This document shows, one piece after another, positions 56,966 through 64,000 of a DNA stretch of 64,000 nucleotides; positions within the stretch are counted from its first letter, which is position 1, and each line of letters begins with the position of its first letter. Source of the stretch: Micromonospora echinaurantiaca. GTDB lineage: Bacteria; Actinomycetota; Actinomycetes; Mycobacteriales; Micromonosporaceae. The notes under the pieces were generated by a model. The model saw nothing but the letters and a program-made list of their open reading frames with translations. It was not told the origin of the DNA and did no database searches. The stretch lies in NCBI RefSeq assembly GCF_900090235.1, contig NZ_LT607750.1, positions 4,207,001 through 4,271,000 on the forward strand, given 5' to 3'. The position numbers and the translations under genes were made by a program.

Positions 56966-58618
56966 ATGCGGGTCCTTGGCATCAACGCGATCTTCCACGA
57001 TCCGGCGGCCGCCCTGGTGGTCGACGGCAGGGTGGTGGCTGCCGCCGAAGAGGAACGGTTCAGCCGCCGCAAGCACGGCAAGCGTCCGGTCGCCTTCTCG
57101 GCGTGGGAGCTGCCGGAACTCGCCGCCGCCTGGTGCCTGGCCAGCGCCGGTCTGGCCGTCGACGACCTCGACGCCGTGGCCTACTCGTTCGACCCCGGGC
57201 TGTGCCGCCCGGCCGAGAGCCTGGGACGGGCCGACCCGTGGGACTGGCTGCGCGTCGAGTACGCCCAGCGCGCACCGCAGTTCCTGGCCGCCGCCCTGCC
57301 CGGTCTCGACCCGGCCAGGGTGCGGTTCGTCCCGCACCACGTGGCGCACGCCGCCTCGGCCGGGTTGGCCGCCCCGGCGGCCGGCGACGACACCGCCGTG
57401 CTCGTCCTCGACGGGCGCGGCGAGGTGGCCAGCCACCTCGCCGGCGTCTACACCGACGGGCTGCTGCGCCCGCTGTACGCCCAGCAGCTGCCGCACTCCC
57501 TCGGCCTGCTCTACGAGGACCTCACCCGGCACCTGGGCTTCCTGCACTCCAGCGACGAGTACAAGGTGATGGCGCTGGCCTCGTACGGCGAGCCGCGACA
57601 CCTCGGCGCGCTGCGCGAGCTGGTGCGGGCCACCCCGGAGGGCGGCTTCACCATCGAGCCGATCGACTGGGGCAGCCTGGCCAAGGCCCGCACCGCCGAC
57701 GGGGAGATGACCGGCGACCACGCCGACCTGGCCGCCAGCGTGCAGGCCCGGCTGGAGGAGGTGATCCTCGACCTGGTCCGCTGGCTGCACGACGCCTCGG
57801 GCGGGGCGTCCACCCTGGCCATGGCCGGCGGGGTGGCGCTGAACTGCGTGGCCAACGCCCGGATCGCCGCCGAGGGGCCGTACCGGGACGTGTGGGTGCA
57901 GCCGGCCGCCGGCGACGCGGGCACCGCGTTGGGCGCCGCCCTGCACGTCGCCCGCGACCTCGGCGACCGGACCACCCCGATGGCTGGCGCCGGCCTCGGT
58001 CGGGGCTGGTCGGACGGCGAACTGGAGGCGGAGCTGCGGCGCGCCGCGCTGCCGTACACCCGGCCGGACTCGATCGCCGCCGAGGCGGCCCGGGTGCTGG
58101 CCGGCAACGGGGTGGTCGCCTGGTTCCAGGGGCGCAGCGAGTACGGCCCCCGCGCCCTCGGGCACCGGTCGCTGCTGGCCCACCCCGGTGACCCGGCCAC
58201 CACCGCCCGGCTCAACGACGTCAAGGGCCGCGAGCAGTTCCGCCCGGTCGCCCCGATGGTCCGCGCGGAACGCTTCGCGGAGATCTTCGAGGGCGTCTAC
58301 CCCAGCCCGTACATGCTCTTCGTGCATCGGGTGCGGCCCGACTGGCGGGACCGCATCCCGGCGGTCACCCACGTCGACGGCACCGCCCGGGTGCAGACCG
58401 TGCACGCCGACACCGAACCGCTGGTCGCCGAGCTGCTCGCCGAGTTCGACCGGCTGACCGGCCTGCCGGTGGTGGTGAACACCTCGCTGAACACCGCCGG
58501 CCGCCCGATGGTCGACACTCCCCGCGAGGCGATGGAGCTGTTCGGTTCCGCACCGGTGGAGCTGCTGGCCATCGGCCCGTTCGCGGTCCGCCGCGGCAGC
58601 CTCGGCGGTGGCCGGTGA
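56966..58618 (+). CDS. Carbamoyltransferase (NodU/CmcH family)
   Basis: 550 aa. MRVLGINAIFHDPAAALVVDG, EEERFSRRKHGK, SDEYKVMALASYG, the GGVALNCVANARI ASKHA-type region, and the C-terminal GRSEYGPRALGHRS are the NodU pattern. Uses carbamoyl phosphate and ATP to carbamoylate a sugar hydroxyl. No clear Shine-Dalgarno precedes the ATG 56966 (a purine-rich GAGGG stretch is 12-15 nt upstream). GTGA overlap with the next GT2 gene. First gene of the heptose-type operon. Confidence 0.92.
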   Translation: MRVLGINAIFHDPAAALVVDGRVVAAAEEERFSRRKHGKRPVAFSAWELPELAAAWCLASAGLAVDDLDAVAYSFDPGLCRPAESLGRADPWDWLRVEYAQRAPQFLAAALPGLDPARVRFVPHHVAHAASAGLAAPAAGDDTAVLVLDGRGEVASHLAGVYTDGLLRPLYAQQLPHSLGLLYEDLTRHLGFLHSSDEYKVMALASYGEPRHLGALRELVRATPEGGFTIEPIDWGSLAKARTADGEMTGDHADLAASVQARLEEVILDLVRWLHDASGGASTLAMAGGVALNCVANARIAAEGPYRDVWVQPAAGDAGTALGAALHVARDLGDRTTPMAGAGLGRGWSDGELEAELRRAALPYTRPDSIAAEAARVLAGNGVVAWFQGRSEYGPRALGHRSLLAHPGDPATTARLNDVKGREQFRPVAPMVRAERFAEIFEGVYPSPYMLFVHRVRPDWRDRIPAVTHVDGTARVQTVHADTEPLVAELLAEFDRLTGLPVVVNTSLNTAGRPMVDTPREAMELFGSAPVELLAIGPFAVRRGSLGGGR

Positions 58619-59616
58619 TCAGCATCGTGGTGCCGACGCTCGGCCGGCCCAGCCTCGCCGTGCTGCTCGACACGCTCGCCGGCCAGGTGGGCGAGCTGCC
58701 CGACCCGGAGATCCTGCTGGTCGACGACCGCCGCGAGAGCACCGGCGAGCTGTCGGTGCCGGGGGCGCTGGCCACGTACACCAAGGTGCTGACCGGGCCC
58801 GGCACCGGGCCGGCGGCGGCCCGCAACCTCGGCTGGCGCGCCGCCCGCTCCCCCTGGATCGTCTTCCTCGACGACGACGTCGTGCCGGCCGCCGACTGGT
58901 GCCGGCGGCTGCTCGCCGACCTGGTCGTCGGTGACCTGGTCGGTGGGGTGCAGGGCGGGGTCCGGGTGCCGCTGCCGGCGCACCGCCGGCCGACCGACTG
59001 GGAACGGGTCACCGCCGGCCTGGCCGAGGGGGACTGGATCACCGCCGACATGGCGTACCGCCGGGCGGCGCTGGCCGACGCCGGCGGGTTCGACGAACGG
59101 TTCCCGCGCGCCTACCGGGAGGACGCCGAGCTGGCCCACCGGGTGCGCCGCGCCGGCTGGGAGCTGGTCCGCGGTGGGCGGTCGGTGACCCATCCGGTAC
59201 GCCCGGAGAGCCGCTGGGTGAGCCTGCGGACCCAGCGGGGCAACGCCGACGACGCCCTGCTGCGCCGGCTCTACGGCCCCTACTGGCGTACCGACCTGCG
59301 ACTGCCGCCCGGGCGGCGGCACCGGCACGTGACGGTCACCGCGTCGGGCGCGCTCGCCCTGGTGGCGACCGGACTGCGTGTCGCGACCGGCGGAGCACCC
59401 CGGACCGCGCTCGGTGCGCTCGCCACCGCCGGCGCCCTCGGCTGGCTGGCCGGCACCGCCGAGTTCGCCCGGGCCCGGATCGCCCCCGGACCGCGTACCC
59501 CCGGCGAGGTCGCCACCATGCTGGCGACCAGTGCGGTGATCCCGCCACTGGCCGTGATCCACTGGCTACGCGGGTGGTGGCACAGCCGTGGTGAGTGTCC
59601 CGGAGCGGGCAGTTGA
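58615..59616 (+). CDS. Glycosyltransferase family 2 with C-terminal membrane segments
   Basis: 333 aa. GT-A: ISIVVPTLGRPSLAVLLDTLAGQ, LVDDR, AAARNLGWRAARSPWIVFLDDDV (DxD type), and GGFDERFPRAYREDAELAHRVRRAGW (acceptor ED). The last 90 residues have two hydrophobic helices (SGALALVATGLRVATGG; ALGALATAGALGWLAG) so it is likely membrane-anchored. GTG overlaps the carbamoyltransferase stop; the next gene begins TGATG. Confidence 0.88.
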   Translation: MISIVVPTLGRPSLAVLLDTLAGQVGELPDPEILLVDDRRESTGELSVPGALATYTKVLTGPGTGPAAARNLGWRAARSPWIVFLDDDVVPAADWCRRLLADLVVGDLVGGVQGGVRVPLPAHRRPTDWERVTAGLAEGDWITADMAYRRAALADAGGFDERFPRAYREDAELAHRVRRAGWELVRGGRSVTHPVRPESRWVSLRTQRGNADDALLRRLYGPYWRTDLRLPPGRRHRHVTVTASGALALVATGLRVATGGAPRTALGALATAGALGWLAGTAEFARARIAPGPRTPGEVATMLATSAVIPPLAVIHWLRGWWHSRGECPGAGS

Positions 59617-61307
59617 TGTTTACCTCTCCCGCCCCGGGCAACTGCTCCGACATGGACACCGCGATCAGTGCAGGTCACCGCCTCTTCGACGCGGTGTTGC
59701 TGGATCGGGACGGCACGTTGGTGGAGGACGTGCCGTTCAACGGTGATCCGGAGAAGGTGCGGCCGGTGCCGGGGGCGCGGGTGGCGTTGGATCGGTTGCG
59801 GGCGGCGGGTTTGCGGTTGGCGGTGGTGACGAACCAGTCGGGGTTGGCGCGGGGGTTCTTCACCGAGGCGCAGATGCGGGCGGTGCATGCGCGGGTCGAG
59901 GCGTTGGTGGGGTCGTTCGACGCGTGGTTGGTGTGTCCGCATGATGATGGTGACGGGTGTGGGTGTCGCAAGCCGTTGCCGGGGTTGGTGTGGGCGGCGG
60001 CGCGGGAGTTGGGGACGACGCCGGCGCGGTGTGTGGTGGTCGGGGACATCGGGCGGGACATCTCGGCGGCGTTGGCGGCGGGGGCGTCGGGCATTCTCGT
60101 GCCGACGCCGGTGACGCGGCCGGAGGAGGTGGCGGCGGCGCCGCAGGTGGCGGTGGATCTGCCGGCGGCGGTGGAGTTGATCCTGTCCCGGCAGGCCGCG
60201 GTCGACCCGGCCGGGTATCGGGAGTCGTCCTCCGTGGTGAGCGTGGGTGGGGCGGGTCGGTCGGGGCGTGGGCGGACGGTGCTGGTGGTGCGGTCGGATT
60301 CCGCTGGTGATGTGCTGGTCACCGGGCCGGGGATCCGGGCGGTCGCGGCCGGCGCGGACCGGGTGGTGCTGCTGTGCGGGCCCCGCGGACGCGCGGCGGC
60401 GGACCTGCTGCCCGGGGTCGACGAGATCATCGAGCATCCGCTGCCCTGGATCGAGGCCACTCCCGACCCGGTCGACCCCACCGCCATGCGGGAGTTGGTC
60501 GGTCGGCTGGCGGCCGTCGGCGCGGACGAGGCGGTGATCTTCACCAGTTTCCATCAGTCCCCGCTGCCCCTGGCCCTGCTGCTACGCATGGCCGGCGTGC
60601 CACGGATCGCCGCGATCAGCGACGACTACCCCGGCAGCCTCCTCGACATCCGACACCGGGTCCCGGTCGGGATACCCGAACCGGAACGCGCGCTCTCCCT
60701 CGCCGCCGCCGCGGGTTACGCCCTCACCGACGACGAACCCACCCTCCGCCTCCGCCCGGAGGTCCTCGCCGCCGCCGCGGACCCGGTGCCCGCCGGGCAC
60801 CCGGCGCTGGCCGAACCGGGCTACGTGGTGGTGCATCCCGGCGCGTCGGTGCCGGCCCGCGCCGCCGACCCGGAGCGCCACACCGAGATCGTGGCCGCGC
60901 TGCTCGCGGCGGGTCACCGGGTGGTGGTCACCGGCGGGCCGGACGAGAGCGACCTGACCGCCCGGGTCGCCGCCGCCGGCGCCGTGGACCTCGGCGGGCG
61001 GTTCGACCTCGCCGGCCTGGCCCGGGTGCTCGCCGGGGCCCGCTGCCTGGTGGTCGGCAACACCGGGCCGGCCCACCTCGCGGCAGCCGTCGGCACGCCG
61101 GTGGTGAGCCTCTTCGCACCGACCGTCCCGTTCGGACAGTGGGGCCCGTGGCGGGTGCCCACCGTCCGGCTCGGCGACGCCACCGCCGCCTGCCGGGACA
61201 CCCGGGCCGCCCGCTGCCCGGTCCCCGGCCACCCCTGCCTCGGCGACGTCGACCCGACCGAGGTGGTCGCCGCCGTCCGCGTCCTCGGTCCCCCGGTTCC
61301 CACCTGA
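59616..61307 (+). CDS. HAD phosphatase (GmhB type)-GT9 glycosyltransferase fusion
   Basis: 563 aa in two enzymes. Residues about 30-200 form a HAD-IIIA phosphatase: LLDRDGTLVEDV, VVTNQSGLARG, and the Cys/His zinc site CPHDDGDGCGCRKP, all diagnostic for GmhB (D-glycero-manno-heptose-1,7-bisphosphate 7-phosphatase). Residues about 220-560 form a GT9 (heptosyltransferase-type) glycosyltransferase, VRSDSAGDVLVTGP to GNTGPAHLAAAVGTPVVSLFAPT. ATG 59616 overlaps the previous stop (TGATG) with GGAG 10 nt upstream; ATG 59652 is possible. The HAD half uses TTG for Leu and G in third positions, unlike the rest of the window; the GT9 half is C-rich. Confidence 0.88.
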   Translation: MFTSPAPGNCSDMDTAISAGHRLFDAVLLDRDGTLVEDVPFNGDPEKVRPVPGARVALDRLRAAGLRLAVVTNQSGLARGFFTEAQMRAVHARVEALVGSFDAWLVCPHDDGDGCGCRKPLPGLVWAAARELGTTPARCVVVGDIGRDISAALAAGASGILVPTPVTRPEEVAAAPQVAVDLPAAVELILSRQAAVDPAGYRESSSVVSVGGAGRSGRGRTVLVVRSDSAGDVLVTGPGIRAVAAGADRVVLLCGPRGRAAADLLPGVDEIIEHPLPWIEATPDPVDPTAMRELVGRLAAVGADEAVIFTSFHQSPLPLALLLRMAGVPRIAAISDDYPGSLLDIRHRVPVGIPEPERALSLAAAAGYALTDDEPTLRLRPEVLAAAADPVPAGHPALAEPGYVVVHPGASVPARAADPERHTEIVAALLAAGHRVVVTGGPDESDLTARVAAAGAVDLGGRFDLAGLARVLAGARCLVVGNTGPAHLAAAVGTPVVSLFAPTVPFGQWGPWRVPTVRLGDATAACRDTRAARCPVPGHPCLGDVDPTEVVAAVRVLGPPVPT

Positions 61308-61363
61308 GCGCCGCCGCACGGTCCCCGTCCGCCCACCGCCGCGACGCCCGTTTGAGGAGTGGC

Positions 61364-62350
61364 ATGAACGTCCTGCTCTGGCACGTGCACGGCTCCTGGA
61401 CCACCTCCTTCGTGCACGGCAAGCACCACTACCTGATCCCGGTCACCCCCGACCGCGGCCCCTACGGCCTCGGCCGCGCCCGCACCTACCCCTGGCCCGA
61501 CACCGCCGTCGAGGTCACCCCCGACCACCTCGCCACCACCGACGTCGACCTGGTCATCCTGCAACGCCCCGAGGAACTCGACCTCGCCACCCAATGGCTC
61601 GGCCGCCGCCCCGGCCACGACCTGCCCGCCATCTACGTCGAACACAACACCCCCAAGGGGGACGTGCCGAACACCCGCCATCCCATGGCCGGCCGGGACG
61701 ACCTGCTCATCGCCCACGTCACGCACTTCAACGAGCTGTTCTGGGACACCGCTGGGACGCGCACCGCGGTGGTGGAGCACGGCATCCTGCCGCCCCGGTA
61801 CGAGTGGAGCGGCGAGTTGGACCGGCTGGCGGTGGTGACCAACGAGCCGGTGCGCCGCTGGCGGGTCACCGGCACCGACCTGATGCCCCGGTTCGCGCGG
61901 GTGGCGCCGTTGGACGTCTTCGGGATGGGGGTCGCCGGCCTGCCCGAGGCGCTGGCCCGCGCCGGCGCGCCGGACGGGCTGCCGGTGACCGGGCACGACG
62001 ACCTGCCGCAGGACCGGATGCACGCCGAGGTCGCCCGGCGGCGCGCGTACCTGCACCTGTGCCGGTGGACCTCGCTCGGGCTGAGCCTGATCGAGGCGAT
62101 GGCGATCGGCATGCCGGTCGTCGCGCTGGCCACCACCGAGGCGGTGGACGCCGTTCCAACCGACGCGGGGGTGCTCTCCACCCGGGTGGACACGCTCGTC
62201 GAGGCGGCCCGGTGGCTGACGACGGACCGCGACGCGGCCGCCCGGTTGGGCGCACGGGGTCGCGAGGTGGCGAAGGAACGCTTCGGGCTGGATCGGTTCC
62301 TGGCTGACTGGGACCGGCTGATGGAGGAGGAAACATGCGGATCGCGATGA
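61364..62350 (+). CDS. Glycosyltransferase, GT4-like
   Basis: 328 aa. MNVLLWHVHGSWTTSFVHGKH, a Rossmann-type N-half, VEHNTPKGDVPNTRHP, and a C-terminal half with CRWTSLGLSLIEAMAIGMPVVALATTEAVD, which matches GT-B donor-binding motif of GT4-like enzymes. The early part is C-rich in third positions to about 61660, then returns to normal. ATG 61364 has GAGGAG 6 nt upstream. Ends 16 bp inside the next gene. Confidence 0.82.
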   Translation: MNVLLWHVHGSWTTSFVHGKHHYLIPVTPDRGPYGLGRARTYPWPDTAVEVTPDHLATTDVDLVILQRPEELDLATQWLGRRPGHDLPAIYVEHNTPKGDVPNTRHPMAGRDDLLIAHVTHFNELFWDTAGTRTAVVEHGILPPRYEWSGELDRLAVVTNEPVRRWRVTGTDLMPRFARVAPLDVFGMGVAGLPEALARAGAPDGLPVTGHDDLPQDRMHAEVARRRAYLHLCRWTSLGLSLIEAMAIGMPVVALATTEAVDAVPTDAGVLSTRVDTLVEAARWLTTDRDAAARLGARGREVAKERFGLDRFLADWDRLMEEETCGSR

Positions 62351-63552
62351 TCTCGGAGCACGCCAGCCCACTCGCCGTTCTCGGGGAGGAGGACGCCGGT
62401 GGCCAGAACACGCACGTCGCGGAGCTGGCCGCCGCGCTGGTCGGCGAGGGCCATGACGTCCGCGTGTACACCCGCCGGGACTCCCCCAGCCTGCCGGACA
62501 CCGTCTCCACGTTGGACGGGTACCGGGTCTGCCACGTGCCGGCCGGCCCGGCCCTGAGGGTGCCGAAGGACGAGCTGCTGCCGCACATGGGCGAGTTCGG
62601 CCGCTGGCTGGCCGGGCAGTGGCGGGACGGGGACTGGAGCCCCGACGTCGCGCACGCGCACTTCTGGATGAGTGGCCTGGCCACCCTGCACGCCGCCCGG
62701 CGGACCGGGGTGCCGGTGGTGCTGACGTACCACGCGCTCGGCACGGTGAAGCGGCGGCACCAGGGCGCGCGGGACACCAGCCCACCAGGGCGGATCGGCT
62801 TCGAGCGGGCGCTCGGCCGGGCCGCTGACCGGGTGATCGTGCAGTGCCAGGACGAGGTCGGCGAGCTGGTCCGGCTGGGAGTGCCGCGGTCCCGGATGGC
62901 CCTGGTGCCGTCCGGGGTCAACCAGGAGGTGTTCCGCCCCGACGGGCCGGTGGCCCCGCGCGACCCGGCCCGGCCGCGGATCCTCACCGTCGGCCGGATG
63001 GTGGAGCGCAAGGGCTTCCAGGAGGTGGTCCGGGCGCTGCCCGCGGCGCCCGACGCGGAGTGCGTGGTGGTCGGCGGTCCGCCCGCCGACCTGCTGCCCG
63101 CCGACGCGTTCGCCCGCCGGCTGGGCGCGTTGGCCGAGTCCTGCGGGGTGGCCGACCGGGTCCGCCTGGTCGGCGCGGTGCCCCGGGAGGAGATGGGCCG
63201 CTGGTACCGGTCGGCCGACGTGCTGGTGGCCGCCCCCTGGTACGAGCCGTTCGGGCTCACCCCGCTGGAGGGAATGGCCTGCGGGGTGCCGGTGATCGGC
63301 ACCCGGGTGGGCGGCATCGCCGACACGGTGGTCGACGGGCTCACCGGCGACCTGGTGCCACCCCGCGACCCACGGGCGCTGGGCGCCGCGATCCGCCGGC
63401 TCCTCGCCGACCAGGTCCGCCGCTTCGCGTACACCACGGCGGCGCTGGACCGGATCCGCAGCCGCTACTCCTGGAAGCGCTGCGCCGAGCAGTTGAGCGC
63501 GGTCTACGCCGCGGTCAGCTCGGTCGGCCGGGCCACTCCGGCGGTGGCCTGA
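62335..63552 (+). CDS. Glycosyltransferase family 4
   Basis: 405 aa GT4 retaining transferase: RIAMISEHASPLAVLGEEDAGGQNTHV, the PDVAHAHFWMSGL region, PSGVNQEVFRPDG, GRMVERKGFQEVV and the EPFGLTPLEGMACGVPVIGTRVGGI donor motif. Similar to the glycogen synthase/sucrose synthase-like group. ATG 62335 with GGAGGA just upstream inside the preceding gene; TGATG overlap with the GmhA gene. Confidence 0.88.
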   Translation: MRIAMISEHASPLAVLGEEDAGGQNTHVAELAAALVGEGHDVRVYTRRDSPSLPDTVSTLDGYRVCHVPAGPALRVPKDELLPHMGEFGRWLAGQWRDGDWSPDVAHAHFWMSGLATLHAARRTGVPVVLTYHALGTVKRRHQGARDTSPPGRIGFERALGRAADRVIVQCQDEVGELVRLGVPRSRMALVPSGVNQEVFRPDGPVAPRDPARPRILTVGRMVERKGFQEVVRALPAAPDAECVVVGGPPADLLPADAFARRLGALAESCGVADRVRLVGAVPREEMGRWYRSADVLVAAPWYEPFGLTPLEGMACGVPVIGTRVGGIADTVVDGLTGDLVPPRDPRALGAAIRRLLADQVRRFAYTTAALDRIRSRYSWKRCAEQLSAVYAAVSSVGRATPAVA

Positions 63553-64000
63553 TGACGCGGCCGCTCTCCACCCTGGACAGTCACCTGGCCCACCTGGCGG
63601 CCGCCCTGCTGCCGTACCGGCAGGCGGCCGAGCGGCTCGCCGGCTGGGGCACCGAGCTGGCCTGGACGCTCGGGCGCGGCGGTCGGCTGCTGGTGGCCGG
63701 CAACGGCGGCAGCGCCGCCGAAGCCCAACACCTCACCGCCGAACTCGTCGGCAAACTCCACGACGACCGCCAACCCCTGTCCGCCATCGCCCTGCACGCC
63801 GAAACCAGCGCCCTCACCGCCATCGGCAACGACTACGGCTACGACGAAATCTTCGCCCGCCAAGTCCGCGCCCACGGCCGACCCGACGACATCCTCCTCC
63901 TGCTGACCACCAGCGGCACCAGCACCAACCTCCTCACCGCCGCCCACGCCGCCCACGACACCGGCCTACGCTGCTGGGCCTTCACCGGCCCCACCCCCAA
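63552..64000 (+). CDS. gmhA: Sedoheptulose-7-phosphate isomerase, GmhA type (3' end cut by window)
   Basis: 149 residues present, truncated by the right edge. SIS domain: LLVAGNGGSAAEAQHLTAELVG (the GmhA substrate-binding signature) and LLTTSGTSTNLLTAA. GmhA converts sedoheptulose 7-phosphate to D-glycero-D-manno-heptose 7-phosphate, the first step of heptose biosynthesis; its partner GmhB-type phosphatase is fused at 59616. ATG overlaps the previous stop (TGATG). The sequence from about 63715 onward is C-rich at third positions, unlike the first part. Confidence 0.85.
   Translation, partial: MTRPLSTLDSHLAHLAAALLPYRQAAERLAGWGTELAWTLGRGGRLLVAGNGGSAAEAQHLTAELVGKLHDDRQPLSAIALHAETSALTAIGNDYGYDEIFARQVRAHGRPDDILLLLTTSGTSTNLLTAAHAAHDTGLRCWAFTGPTP

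Noticed and set aside
1..64000. Prophage, integrative element, insertion sequence or CRISPR array
   Set aside because: No integrase, transposase, phage structural gene, terminal repeat or regularly spaced repeat array was seen. The short direct repeats seen are isolated or lie inside coding sequence.

Overview
The window is high-GC actinobacterial chromosome (by eye well above 70% G+C, almost all third codon positions G or C, many GTG and TTG starts). The gene families (App1/DUF2183, YaaA, DUF952, a ParE/ParC type IIA topoisomerase pair, teichoic-acid-type transferases, a c-di-AMP riboswitch) fit a filamentous actinomycete, most likely Micromonosporaceae such as Micromonospora. That taxonomic call is inference from composition and gene content only. 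I see no rRNA, tRNA, transposase, integrase, phage gene or CRISPR array.

Layout. 1-8.3 kb holds assorted genes: a DUF2183 phosphatase (cut by the left edge), a GT-C-like membrane protein, yaaA, a TAXI-type lipoprotein, a histidine kinase/response regulator pair and DUF952. 8.4-18.5 kb is a teichoic-acid-like module: two CDP-alditol glycerophosphotransferase-family polymerases, a fused cytidylyltransferase/SDR (TarI-TarJ type, CDP-ribitol supply), a two-gene polysaccharide ABC exporter, a TetR regulator and a large membrane protein. 18.6-22.8 kb encodes four enzymes expected to make UDP-2,3-diacetamido-2,3-dideoxy-glucuronate (WbpA, B, E and D types). 23-26.7 kb has an alpha/beta hydrolase, a secreted C39-type peptidase behind a c-di-AMP (ydaO) riboswitch, and two poorly understood membrane or secreted proteins.

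26.7-44.6 kb is a surface glycan island. It holds an acyltransferase-3 protein, a pyruvyltransferase, a GT2 and all six enzyme types for CMP-pseudaminic acid or a close nonulosonic acid: PseB, PseC, a PseH-like GNAT, PseG, PseI, and a SpsF/PseF-type cytidylyltransferase. Embedded in it is a compact acyl-activation cassette: an acyl carrier protein, an AMP-forming ligase, a 3-ketoacyl-reductase-like SDR and a shortened phosphopantetheinyl-transferase-like protein, back to back with the GNAT gene. I infer that the cassette builds an acyl (for example 3-hydroxyacyl) substituent for the nonulosonic acid. This is the best candidate for an undescribed system here. The island also has an unrecognised 278-aa protein that may be the nonulosonate transferase.

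44.6-56.8 kb is mostly housekeeping: an AlkB-like dioxygenase with an SOS-box-like palindrome, a TrmH-type methyltransferase, a uracil permease, ParC and ParE, a uridine-kinase-like protein, a secreted SGNH hydrolase, and a divergent NsrR-like regulator/flavohaemoglobin pair with an NsrR-like operator. 57-64 kb begins another tightly coupled glycan operon: carbamoyltransferase, GT2, a fused HAD (GmhB type)-GT9 protein, two further glycosyltransferases and a sedoheptulose-7-phosphate isomerase (GmhA type) cut by the right edge. It points to a heptose-containing, possibly carbamoylated, surface glycan in a Gram-positive. Codon usage in this last operon is strikingly patchy.
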